A DNA stretch of 64,000 nucleotides from Lepisosteus oculatus. Its lineage: Eukaryota; Chordata; Actinopteri; Semionotiformes; Lepisosteidae. A program made the position numbers and the translations under genes. The DNA lies in assembly GCF_040954835.1 (NCBI RefSeq), contig NC_090698.1, positions 69,571,284 through 69,635,283 of the forward strand. Reading direction: 5' to 3'. Under the pieces are notes generated by a model. The model searched no databases. It worked only from the letters and a program-made list of their open reading frames with translations, and was not told where the DNA came from. This document shows positions 59,801 through 63,730 of the stretch, one piece after another (position 1 is the first letter of the stretch; every line of letters begins with the position of its first letter).

Positions 59801-61413
59801 CCCTCCCTCTCTGCCCCCAGCGGGAGGAGGAGCAGCGCAAGGAGGAGGAGCGCCGGCGGGTCGCGGAGGAGCGCCGGCGCTGGGAGAGGGAGAGGGTGCT
59901 GCAGGAGAGGCGCGAGGCCGAGGAGAGGGAGAGGAAGCTGAGCGAGAAGGAGCAGCTCATCCTGGAGCAGAGGTGGGAGGCGCACCGCGGTCCCCCAGCC
60001 CCCCCGAGATGGCGCTGGGTCTCTCTCAGTGGCCGCAAGGCCACCCTTCCCCAGGCCCTGCAGTTTCTAACACACTGGCTCCCTCTTGTGATGGTCTAGT
60101 CACACTGCAGCTGTACAAGCTGGAAAAGAGCTCCTCACAAAGGACCTTAGGAGGCTCTGTATAGAGAGAAGATCACTGGTCATGTACAAATTCTTGTATG
60201 TGGAATTTGTCTTTTCACATACCCCAGCTTGCTCCCCATGAGACACACAGACATGGAGAGAAGCTGGGGGTCAGAGCGCAGGGTCGGCCATTTATACGGC
60301 GTCCCTGGAGCAGTTGGGGTGAAGGGCCTTGCTCAGGGGCCCAATGGAGAAGGATACGAACCAGCAACCTTCCGGCCACAGGCTCAGATCCTTAGCCACA
60401 GAGCCACCACACCGCCCTCAAATACACCCCACCCACTGTATGATACAAATCGGTGAGCTTCAACAAGTAGGGCTATGCTGGTTTACAGCCTAGGGGCTGC
60501 CAGAAACTAATGTAAAACTTTTCTCCACAAGAAAGGACAAACTGCAGAGGCTGTGTAGAAAATCAACACTCTGGCCCCGAGGCTCGGTTCGGCTTCATTC
60601 TTGCTCTGGTAGACCTGCAGCTCTGATGTAGATCAAGTGGCACGCTGTTCTGCTTTTTCATTGCTGAGTCTTTGTTCGTTTTTTAGTACTTGCTTCTGGG
60701 AAGTGTTTCTTGCTTTGTGACCGTGCTCTGCTGGAGCGCCCCTTGTTCACTGCCTGTCTCTGTGGCTCTGTGCCCCCCAGGAGAATGCAGGCTCTCCAGG
60801 AGGCGGAGGCTCGCAAGCTGGAGAAGGCCAAGTGGGTGAGTGAGCGTGCCTGGGCAGGCGGGAGTGTGTCTCCGAGTGAGAGGGGAGAGAGGCAGCTGCA
60901 GTACTGTACACACACACACACACCTCCATGGACAAACCTTATTCGTGCCTCGAAAGCTGGTCCCAAGGTGGAAACTGGTGAACCAAAAATGAAATTCCCA
61001 TGATTTTCTATGCAAAACCTTCCGATTCATTTCTGAGAGTTAGAAATTCTCTCAGCATTCCTTGGTTGTACCCTAATAGAGCCCTGATTAGCCGAAGTCC
61101 AGTGTTAATCAGCATCATTGTTGCTGATTATGACAGCGTATGACTCTATTTACCCCAGGACTGTAAATAGATGAACACTTTCAGTTCAGTAGATGAACAG
61201 ACTAAATGAAATGTGTACGAGTTTTAAAAACACTGATGATTTCGTGACCTGTTTGGTGGGCAGTCTGGATGAAAAATGGGTAGGGTTGGGTGAGTACTGC
61301 GGTTGTGTGTAATGCGCAGTTCCCCGTGTGTCCTGTAGGAGGCGCAGCAGAGGGAGCACGAGGAGGAGATGAGGGTCCGTTTTCGCCGCAGTGAATCCAT
61401 AGAAAAGGCAGCG
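23078..61413 (+). CDS. Drebrin/Abp1-family actin-binding protein (dbn1/dbnl-like), 5' nine coding exons, partial at the 3' end
   Basis: The exons join as 23078-23163, 47441-47496, 48822-48934, 52314-52388, 57777-57914, 58824-58901, 59821-59972, 60781-60835 and 61339-61413. They give 828 bases (276 codons) without a stop, and all visible introns are GT-AG. Residues 1 to about 130 form an ADF-homology domain, seen in STNWALFTYDG, PLYGLCKI, LPRIVMVIWVGQDVPEPR and CASHVPAVKAFF. Residues 156-182 carry VGTNYRKTNAAMEMRRINRDSFW, split here as VGTNYRKTNAAM and EMRRINRDSFW, a drebrin-family signature. Residues 183-275 are Glu/Arg/Lys-rich and probably helical or coiled coil, ending in RRSESIEKAA. Family members bind F-actin and act at the cell cortex, in neurites or in endocytosis. 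The INR..FW form favours drebrin over drebrin-like protein, while other positions resemble DBNL, so a separate paralogue is possible. The C-terminus lies past the window. Confidence 0.9.
23164..25124 (+). other. Start of the 24.3-kb intron 1
   Basis: No coding exon is recognised. The interval includes a trinucleotide (AAT) run at 23,763-23,801 (about 13 units) and CpG-containing DNA close to exon 1. Confidence 0.5.
23763..23801. repeat. (AAT)n microsatellite
   Basis: About 13 uninterrupted AAT units in intron 1. Such tracts are often length-polymorphic. Confidence 0.9.
25125..25560 (-). repeat. L2-like LINE 3' end, minus strand
   Basis: On the minus strand, 25,484-25,281 encodes SRTFGDHIFSVAAPVLWNAP, then PPTLLESKLNTHLFARAYA. 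This matches the C-terminal 'RTFGDRAFSVAAPKLWNSLP..FK..LKTHLF' ending of fish L2-type LINE polyproteins. The element ends in an ATT-rich microsatellite at 25,125-25,145 on the plus strand, consistent with the 3' tail. It differs from the CR1-like family found elsewhere in the window. Confidence 0.7.
25826..26108 (-). repeat. tRNA-derived SINE, family B, copy 2
   Basis: It has the same motif order as the copy at 8.3 kb: 'AAGATCACTTTTTTGGCC', 'CAGCTTGCTCTCCATGAGAC', 'AAGGGCCTTGCTCAGGGGCC', and the tRNA-like end near 26,100. It lies in intron 1, antisense to the drebrin-family gene. Confidence 0.8.
26240..26900 (+). repeat. CR1-like LINE 3' region, split by a 5S-derived SINE
   Basis: The left part encodes a decayed 'LVRTHLEHCVQFW' stretch near 26,278-26,320 and 'ELNLFSLRQTQ'-like residues near 26,430. 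These match the C-terminal region after the reverse transcriptase. The right part (26,768-26,900) has the LINE motifs 'AGGAGGCACTTCTTTACCCA' and 'TTTCAACAGATCACTGGATC'. Between them sits a 5S-derived SINE. Confidence 0.65.
26517..26768 (+). repeat. 5S-rRNA-derived SINE, short copy nested in a LINE
   Basis: The segment AGCTCAGCAGGGTTGAGCCT followed by GGTCAGTGCCTGGATGGGAG and ACCTCCTGGG is strikingly close to the 3' half of vertebrate 5S rRNA. It is followed by the same body as the 12.7-kb copy ('GGGGACACTATACTGTA', 'GGATGAGATGTTAAACTA'). The copy lacks the distal part present in the 12.7-kb element. Confidence 0.75.
26901..28684 (+). other. Intron 1, no distinct feature
   Basis: No exon or identifiable mobile element was seen. 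A short CT run lies at 27,836-27,850. Confidence 0.4.
28685..29560 (-). repeat. CR1-like LINE copy, minus strand
   Basis: The left end carries the complement of the LINE 3' tail ('CCTAAGAACTTAAGAAGGGA', 'CAGCTGTTTCCCAACAGAAG'). The region to about 29,560, read on the minus strand, has a decayed coding look, including a 'LNEYF' stretch near 29,375-29,360. Together these fit one degraded minus-strand element, though the coding part is weakly supported. Confidence 0.45.
29905..30090 (+). repeat. CR1-like LINE 3' end
   Basis: It contains 'GAACAGGAGGTACTTCTTTA', 'ACACAAAGGGATGTGGTGGT', 'GGCTGCCCAGACATGTTG' and 'TTTTAAGAAACAGCTGGATG'. It is 5'-truncated. Confidence 0.7.
30091..31682 (+). other. 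Intron 1, no distinct feature
   Basis: Three overlapping minus-strand frames at 30,854-31,279 reach 141 codons without a recognisable domain. Nothing else stands out. Confidence 0.4.
31683..31967 (-). repeat. tRNA-derived SINE, family B, copy 3
   Basis: Same order of motifs as the other family B copies: 'AAGATCACTTTATTGGCCGC', 'CTCTCCATGAGACACACAGA', 'TTAAGGGCCTTGCTCAGGGG' and GATTTGAACCGGCAACC (complement of the B box). Confidence 0.8.
31968..35164 (+). other. Intron 1, mostly unannotated
   Basis: No exon is recognised. At 34,130-34,260 a segment of about 50 bases ('CACCCAGGCTGAT...') recurs three times in diverged form. At 33,055-33,070 there is a TATATACAG run. Confidence 0.4.
35165..35570 (+). 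repeat. CR1-like LINE remnant with reverse-transcriptase motifs
   Basis: Near 35,236-35,272 the frame reads VISGVPQESVLGP, matching the 'SGVPQGSVLGP' reverse-transcriptase motif. Near 35,325 'TFADDTKIG' is recognisable after small changes. From 35,380 the 3'-end motifs follow directly ('GAACAGGAGGTGTTTCTTTA', tail 'CTCGTTTGTAATTGTTCTTA'). The piece between them is deleted. Confidence 0.7.
35571..39417 (+). other. Intron 1, no distinct feature until the GC-rich part
   Basis: No exon is recognised. A long CT-rich tract lies at 39,010-39,160 and produces open frames on both strands that should not be read as genes. Confidence 0.4.
39418..39690. repeat. Degenerate minisatellite, about 40-bp period
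   Basis: Variants of 'GTTCAGTAGCTCAGTGTTAA' recur about seven times at near 40-base intervals (about 39,420; 39,461; 39,499; 39,548; 39,586; 39,627; 39,666). The units are separated by G-rich, diverged spacers. It lies just upstream of the CRE-rich interval. Confidence 0.6.
39831..41218 (+). promoter_or_regulatory. GC-rich interval with three CRE octamers and a TATA motif; candidate internal promoter
   Basis: Perfect TGACGTCA octamers, the CREB/ATF consensus, occur at 39,831, 40,084 and 41,211. A perfect TATAAATAG lies at 40,588-40,596 in a GC-rich setting. This could be an alternative promoter inside intron 1. No spliced coding first exon downstream could be identified by eye. Confidence 0.35.
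41290..41560 (-). repeat. Probable tRNA-related SINE, family C, minus strand
   Basis: GGGATTTGAACCTATAGCCT (complement of a B box with flanking sequence), preceded by 'CAACAGCAGTGTCC', is the familiar fish SINE pattern. The element is diverged and its edges are uncertain. Confidence 0.4.
42610..42990 (+). repeat. Two consecutive CR1-like LINE 3' ends
   Basis: The first copy (42,610-42,820) has 'ACCCAAAGGGTTGTGGGAGT', 'AAGAAATAGGCAGATGAGAT' and a tail near 42,800. The second (42,895-42,975) has 'CTGAGAACAGGAGGCGCTTT' and 'ACACAAAGGGTTGTGGGAGT', and stops abruptly. They are about 80 bases apart in the same orientation. Either two insertions or a local duplication would explain them. Confidence 0.65.
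42991..45139 (+). other. Intron 1; one candidate conserved non-coding element
   Basis: At 44,250-44,410 the sequence is rich in homeodomain-type cores (TTATT, CATTAAC, AATTAG, TAATTAC) and matches no repeat that I know. This could be conserved non-coding DNA. The rest is unremarkable. Confidence 0.3.
45140..45480 (-). repeat. CR1-like LINE 3' region, minus strand
   Basis: The complements of LINE motifs occur in reverse order: 'AGTTAGTTGATCCAAAAAAG', 'CCATTTCTTGAAAGAAGCCT', 'GGGTAGCTTTTTCCACACTT' and 'CCTCTGTTCAAGACC'. They continue into the more internal 'CCTTGCAATGCATCTG' part. It is one of the longer copies. Confidence 0.65.
45481..46574 (+). other. Intron 1; second candidate conserved non-coding element
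   Basis: At 46,140-46,275 a compact AT-rich block carries CTTTTAATGAGC, AAGGGAATTACTTTAATT and CCCTTTGTAATAAAGTCA strings and matches no repeat that I recognise. No exon is seen. Confidence 0.3.
46575..46815. repeat. Minisatellite built from a 20-bp unit within a 62-bp higher-order unit
   Basis: The unit CAGCTGAGTGCACCATACTA and variants repeat across the block. A longer unit (ending 'GATACTACCAATAGGTGCAC') repeats about twice with few changes. Confidence 0.75.
46816..47440 (+). other. End of intron 1
   Basis: Short LINE-tail-like text near 47,170-47,225 ('GGAACATAAGAAACTTCCCA') is the only recognisable element before the exon 2 acceptor. Confidence 0.4.
47441..47496 (+). CDS. Drebrin-family exon 2, residues 30-47
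   Basis: This 56-base exon follows a CTTCCTCCAG acceptor and ends at a GTAAGG donor. It encodes ALFTYDGATNNLKLSDSG, the second strand of the ADF-H fold, equivalent to ALYTYEDGSDDLKL in drebrin. It starts by completing the Trp29 codon and ends one base into codon 48. Confidence 0.93.
47633..48518. repeat. Possible solo LTR in intron 2
   Basis: The segment begins TGTTACACC near 47,633 and ends TTTGTAACGACA near 48,518, giving short complementary ends. Within it are TTATATAGG near 48,167 and AATAAATA near 48,310, which could be promoter and polyadenylation signals. I could not find a matching target duplication, so this remains tentative. Confidence 0.25.
48822..48934 (+). CDS. Drebrin-family exon 3, residues 48-85
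   Basis: The acceptor is a CT-rich tract ending CCCCAG; the donor is GTACGT. The exon encodes GGVAELAKKFQSSHPLYGLC followed by KIAAPGGGLPRIVMVIW, the central strands of the ADF-H domain. The minus-strand open frame of 211 codons that overlaps it is a shadow. Confidence 0.93.
49083..49345. repeat. Two diverged copies of a short repeat in intron 3
   Basis: 'GAACAAGTGAAGGTTAATT...CATTTCAGCTGTTAAGCC' near 49,086 reappears near 49,258 as 'GAACGAGTGAAGGTTTATT...CGTTTCAGCTGTGGAGCC'. The copies are about 175 bases apart and in the same orientation. Confidence 0.5.
49800..50015 (+). repeat. Interspersed repeat family D, copy 2
   Basis: Shares AGTGTTGCCAAAGTAA near 49,849 and CAGGCTGTGACAGGAGATCA near 49,949 with the copies at 7.3 and 50.8 kb, in the same orientation. 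Confidence 0.55.
50096..50445 (+). repeat. tRNA-derived SINE, family A, full-length-like copy
   Basis: Head with 'GTTAGCATTGCTGCCTCGC' and B-box-like GGTTCAGTTCCC near 50,155. The body follows with 'GTGTGGAGTTTGTTTGTGTG', 'GGTGAATTGGCTTCTGGGAC' and 'GAGCTGGCGTCTCATCCAGG', ending in 'TTGGATAAAGTGG' and a GGATG-rich tail. No clear target duplication was found. Confidence 0.75.
50760..51040 (+). repeat. Interspersed repeat family D, copy 3
   Basis: Begins 'TTCAATTCAAGGTGCTTTCT' near 50,764, followed by AGTGTTGCCAAAGCAAATAA near 50,809. It ends with CAGGCTGTGATAGGAGATCA near 50,977. This is the longest of the three copies. Confidence 0.6.
51041..52313 (+). other. Rest of intron 3
   Basis: A unit of about 27 bases containing 'CCCACAGGGAAGAGCCCAAG' is duplicated at 51,209 and 51,236. 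Opposing open frames of 100-170 codons at 50,963-51,600 overlap on both strands and show no domain. Confidence 0.4.
52314..52388 (+). CDS. Drebrin-family exon 4, residues 86-110
   Basis: Acceptor CTCCGCAG and donor GTGAGA bound 75 bases, phase 0 at both ends. The product VGQDVPEPRRSECASHVPAV plus KAFFK contains the highly conserved 'GE/QDVPD/EARR..CASHV' actin-binding helix region of drebrin-family ADF-H domains. Confidence 0.94.
52490..52830. repeat. Degenerate tandem array around GACACATGATCTATG
   Basis: Variants of a 15-25-base unit ('TTGACACATGATCTATG', 'TCTGTGATCTAT') recur many times in intron 4. The copies are diverged and of uneven spacing, which points to an old array. Confidence 0.6.
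52831..53819 (+). other. Intron 4, no distinct feature
   Basis: No exon or identifiable element was seen. The open frames are short and unremarkable. Confidence 0.4.
53820..54060 (-). repeat. CR1-like LINE fragment, minus strand
   Basis: 'CTCAGTTCAAGACGAGAAGG', 'TTCAGTTCCTTCAGCCTGTC' and 'AACGTGGTGACC' are complements of the LINE region between the reverse transcriptase and the 3' end, as at 45.3 kb. Confidence 0.5.
54530..54800 (-). repeat. Fish SINE, family C, minus strand
   Basis: 'CCTTTGTCCAAAGCCACGTG', 'TTGTATCCTTTTATACTGCT' and 'CCACAGCCTTTCAGTGACCA' follow the common fish SINE order, with the CAAAG tail at the left. A related stretch lies at 41.3 kb, and a short fragment at 12.3 kb. 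Confidence 0.45.
54801..56844 (+). other. Intron 4, mostly unannotated
   Basis: A degraded SINE family A-like stretch may lie at 55,610-55,830 ('GGGGAGTCTGCATGTTGGTG'), and 55,565-55,610 resembles one end of the 58.4-kb inverted-repeat element. Nothing else is recognised. Confidence 0.35.
56845..57320 (+). repeat. Likely solo LTR remnant, gypsy-like, copy 2
   Basis: It shares with the 11.6-kb copy the order of a CACG start, a TTAAAAGCC-type promoter region near 56,958, 'GATGGATCGCCTGGCCTTGG' and 'TTTTGGATTCCTCTTTGAAC'. A CT-rich end follows. The two are clearly diverged, so the insertions are old. Confidence 0.45.
57393..57500 (-). repeat. tRNA-derived SINE, family A, 5'-truncated, minus strand
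   Basis: 'GCAGGACACACCCTGGACAG', 'GACGCCAGTCCATCGCAGGG' and 'CACTCACCCCAGGGCCAGTT' are complements of the 3' half of family A. It ends about 280 bases before exon 5. Confidence 0.7.
57777..57914 (+). CDS. Drebrin-family exon 5, residues 111-156
   Basis: Acceptor TCTCGCAG and donor GTGAGA bound 138 bases, phase 0 at both ends. It encodes the last ADF-H strand (EAHVFISATGPEEVTEESID) and a basic/proline linker ending GSEETV. An internal CGGTGAGG near 57,868 could serve as an earlier donor, but using it would break the frame with exon 6. Confidence 0.88.
58419..58628. mobile_element. Small inverted-repeat element (MITE-like) in intron 5
   Basis: The left arm 'GGGGACCCCCATCCTGGTCC' and the right arm (complement of 'GGACTGGGGACCCC', with 'CTCCAAGACCGG') are imperfect inverted repeats about 45 bases long. 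A shared inner part runs CAGTGTGTCTGTAGGGTTT / AAAACCTGCAGACACACC. The direct repeat GTAGCTCAG flanks it at 58,419-58,427 and 58,620-58,628. This looks like a hAT-type non-autonomous element. It has no coding capacity. Confidence 0.55.
58824..58901 (+). CDS. Drebrin-family exon 6, residues 157-182
   Basis: Acceptor CATGGTCCAG and donor GTGAGT bound 78 bases in phase 0. It encodes GTNYRKTNAAMEMRRINRDS then FWARAE. This is the family signature just after the ADF-H domain (drebrin: GTTYQKTDAAVEMKRINREQ). Confidence 0.95.
59060..59210 (-). repeat. CR1-like LINE 3' end, minus strand
   Basis: 'GATAGTTGATCCAAGGATCT', 'CAACCAGCTGTTTCTTGAAT' and 'GCAACCCTTTGTGTAAAGAA' are complements of the LINE 3' motifs. 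The copy lies in intron 6. Confidence 0.7.
59751..59790. repeat. 11-bp tandem repeat close to the exon 7 acceptor
   Basis: GTCTGTCCGGC-type units repeat about 3.5 times and end about 30 bases before exon 7. They occupy the zone where a branch point would normally lie. Confidence 0.7.
59821..59972 (+). CDS. Drebrin-family exon 7, residues 183-232 and part of 233
   Basis: The exon is 152 bases and encodes an unbroken Glu/Arg/Lys-rich helix (REEEQRKEEERRRVAEERRR ... LSEKEQLILEQ). This is the charged helical domain used by drebrins for side-binding to F-actin and self-association. The acceptor is GCCCCCAG, the donor GTGGGA, and the last codon is split AG|G. Confidence 0.92.
60168..60418 (-). repeat. 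tRNA-derived SINE, family B, copy 4
   Basis: Motifs 'ACCCCAGCTTGCTCCCCATG', 'GAAGGGCCTTGCTCAGGGGC' and the tRNA-like end near 60,415, with internal deletions relative to the other copies. It lies in intron 7, antisense to the gene. Confidence 0.75.
60781..60835 (+). CDS. Drebrin-family exon 8, residues 233-251
   Basis: This 55-base exon follows TGCCCCCCAG and ends at a GTGAGT donor. It completes Arg233 and encodes RMQALQEAEARKLEKAKW, continuing the charged helix. Confidence 0.88.
61339..61413 (+). CDS. Drebrin-family exon 9, residues 252-276; last exon in the window
   Basis: Acceptor TCCTGTAG and donor GTGAGT bound 75 bases in phase 0. The product is EAQQREHEEEMRVRFRRSES followed by IEKAA. 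The RRSESIEKAA end aligns with the KKSESEVEEAA segment of drebrin, after which the family continues with 'NPREFF'. That part is not in the window. A Tc1 transposon sits 89 bases past the donor. Confidence 0.9.
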
Positions 61414-61502
61414 GTGAGTTCCCCCCTCGACTCACGTCGTGCCCATGGCCGAGACTCTCTCTGTACTGTGTTCACGTGTGTTTATTCCAGGCAAAACAGG
61501 TA

Positions 61503-61715
61503 CAGTGCCTTGCGAAAGTATTCGGCCCCCTTGAACTTTTCAACCTTTTGCCACATTTCAGGCTTCAAACATAAAGATATAAATTTTTTATTTTATGTGA
61601 AGAATCACCAACAAGTGGGACACAATTGTGAAGTGGAACGAAATCTATTGGATTTTTGAATCTTTTTTAACTAATAAAAAAATGAAAAGTGGGGCGTGCA
61701 AAATTATTCGGCCCC
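61503..61715 (+). repeat. Left terminal inverted repeat of the Tc1 element
   Basis: 213 bases, pairing with 62,922-63,134. It would carry the transposase binding sites. The outer end reads CAGTGCCTTGCGAAAGTATT and the inner end GCAAAATTATTCGGCCCC. Confidence 0.92.
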
Positions 61716-61895
61716 TTTACTTTCAGTGCAGCAAACTCACTCCAGAAGTTCAGCGAGGATCTCTGAATGATCCATTGTTGTCCTAAATGACTGATGGTGA
61801 TAAATAGAGAATCCACCTGTGTGTAATCAAGTCTCTGTATAAATGCACCTGCTCTGTGATAGTCTCAAGGTTCTGTTGAAAGCGCAGAGAGCATC

Positions 61896-62915
61896 ATGAA
61901 GACCAAGGAACACACCAGGCAGGTCCGTAATACTGTTGTGGAGAAGTTTAAAGCCGGATTTGGATACAAAAAGATTTCCCAAGCTTCAAACATCCCAAGG
62001 AGCACTGTGCAAGCGATCATCTTGAAATGGAAGGAGTATCAGACCACTGCAAATCTACCAAGACCTGGCCGTCCCTCTAAACTTTCAGCTCAGACAAGGA
62101 GAAGACTGATCAGAGATGCAGCCAAGAGGCCCATGATCACTCTGGATGAACTGCAGAGAACTACAGCTGAGGTGGGAGAGTCTGTCCATAGGACAACAAT
62201 CAGTCTTACACTGCACAAATCTGGCCTTTATGGAAGAGTGGCAAGAAGAAAGCCATTTCTCAAAGATATCCATAAAAAGTCTCGTCTAAAGTTTGCCACA
62301 AGCCACCTGGGAGACACCCCAAACATGTGGAAGAAGGTGCTCTGGTCAGATGAAACCAAAATGGAACTTTTTGGCCACAATGCAAAACGATATGTTTGGC
62401 GTAAAAGCAACACAGCTCATCACCCTCAACACACCATCCCCACTGTCAAACATGGTGGTGGCAGCATCATGGTTTGGGCCTGCTTTTCTTCAGCAGGGAC
62501 AGGGAAGATGGTTAAAATTGAGGGGAAGATGGATGCAGCCAAATACAGGACCATTCTGGATGAAAACCTGTTGGAGTCTGCAAAAGACCTGAAACTGGGA
62601 CGGAGATTTATCTTCCAACAAGACAATGATCCCAAACATACAGCAAAATCTACAAAGGAATGGTTCACAAATAAACGTATCCAGGTGTTTGAATGGCCAA
62701 GTCAAAGTCCAGACCTGAATCCAATCGAGAATCTGTGGAAAGAGCTGAAAACTGCTGTTCACAAACGCTCTCCATCCAACCTCACTGAGCTCGAGCTGTT
62801 TTGCAAGGAAGAATGGGCAAGAATTTCAGTCTCTCGATGTGCAAAACTGATAGAGACATACCCCAAGCGACTTGCAGCTGTAATCGCAGCAAAAGGTGGC
62901 TCTACAAAGTATTAA
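61896..62915 (+). CDS. Tc1/mariner transposase, intact, 339 residues
   Basis: The enzyme would cut and paste the surrounding element into TA sites. Residues 1-115 hold the paired-type bipartite helix-turn-helix DNA-binding domain. A GRPR-type linker, PRPGRPSK, lies at 55-62, and basic residues at 117-131 may serve as a nuclear signal. The catalytic domain shows D152 in LWSDET, D243 in QQDNDPKH and E278 in SPDLNPIENLW. D243 and E278 are separated by 34 residues, giving the DD34E triad. The glycine-rich HGGGSIMVW box is present at 186-194. Length is the usual 330-345 residues for the family. The start at 61,896 is the first ATG that includes the full N-terminal helix. No frameshift or stop is present, so activity is plausible but unproven. 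Confidence 0.97.
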   Translation: MKTKEHTRQVRNTVVEKFKAGFGYKKISQASNIPRSTVQAIILKWKEYQTTANLPRPGRPSKLSAQTRRRLIRDAAKRPMITLDELQRTTAEVGESVHRTTISLTLHKSGLYGRVARRKPFLKDIHKKSRLKFATSHLGDTPNMWKKVLWSDETKMELFGHNAKRYVWRKSNTAHHPQHTIPTVKHGGGSIMVWACFSSAGTGKMVKIEGKMDAAKYRTILDENLLESAKDLKLGRRFIFQQDNDPKHTAKSTKEWFTNKRIQVFEWPSQSPDLNPIENLWKELKTAVHKRSPSNLTELELFCKEEWARISVSRCAKLIETYPKRLAAVIAAKGGSTKY

Positions 62916-62921
62916 CGCAAG

Positions 62922-63134
62922 GGGGCCGAATAATTTTGCATGCCCCACTTTTCATTTTTTTATTAGTTAAAAAAGTTTCAAAAATCCAATAGATTTCGTT
63001 CCACTTCACAATTGTGTCCAACTTGTTGGTGATTCTTCACATAAAATAAAAAATTTATATCTTTATGTTTGAAGCCTGAAATGTGGCAAAAGGTTGAAAA
63101 GTTCAAGGGGGCCGAATACTTTCGCAAGGCACTG
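62922..63134 (-). repeat. Right terminal inverted repeat of the Tc1 element
   Basis: 213 bases complementary to 61,503-61,715 with about three mismatches by eye. It starts six bases after the transposase stop codon. Confidence 0.92.
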
Positions 63135-63136
63135 TA

Positions 63137-63730
63137 TATAGGCAGAGATGCTTTCCTTTGATTTCATGCTGACATTTCTTTCCAAAAATCACCAGTGCAT
63201 TGATCTATTCATATAATGAGTTGGCCGGCAAAAATTACAGGCAAATCAGTATCAATAATAACAAACAATTCATGATTAATGAGTAATAAGGGCAATCAAG
63301 AGACATCAGGTATTGTTGTTGTTATTATTATTATTATTATTGTTTCTTAATTTGTACATGTTCACCACTGGGAGTTAGCCCTTACCACTACCTCAGCACT
63401 TCAAGCAAGCAGTATGGCAACATGGTAATTCAGAACAGTTTTTAACCTCTATAGGAAGGGCCTAATGAGAGGCCGGTACAGCTAGCTAATCTGTCACAGA
63501 TCTATAGCTATGAAGGTAATTTAAAAATAATAGGATGTGGTTTTTGGTTGTTTTTGTGAATGCCCCGCAAGGTGACATCTCCAGTGCCGCTTGTTAAGAG
63601 ATCACACCTCCACAGGAAGTGAAGTAGTGAAGACTGTCTTGATATGTGACCGCAGATCTGTGAAGGTCACGGAGAGGTCAGGCCTGGTCGCTATAGTGAC
63701 ATGATCATACATTCTATACACTCATACAGG
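63137..63730 (+). other. Intron 9 after the transposon
   Basis: No exon seen. A short (ATT)n run lies near 63,322-63,341. Confidence 0.45.

Larger units (their letters stand above)
61503..63134 (+). mobile_element. Complete Tc1/mariner transposon in intron 9
   Basis: The element starts CAGTGCCTTGCG and ends CGCAAGGCACTG, flanked by TA on both sides (61,501-61,502 and 63,135-63,136), the expected Tc1 target duplication. It is 1,632 bases long with 213-base terminal inverted repeats and one open transposase gene in the same orientation as the host gene. By eye the two repeats differ at only about three positions, and the transposase has no stop or frameshift, so the insertion is recent. Tc1 elements of this terminal type are known to be shared by fishes and lampreys through horizontal transfer. 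Confidence 0.96.

Noticed and set aside
62085..62762. Minus-strand open frames inside the transposon
   Set aside because: Shadows of the intact plus-strand transposase.
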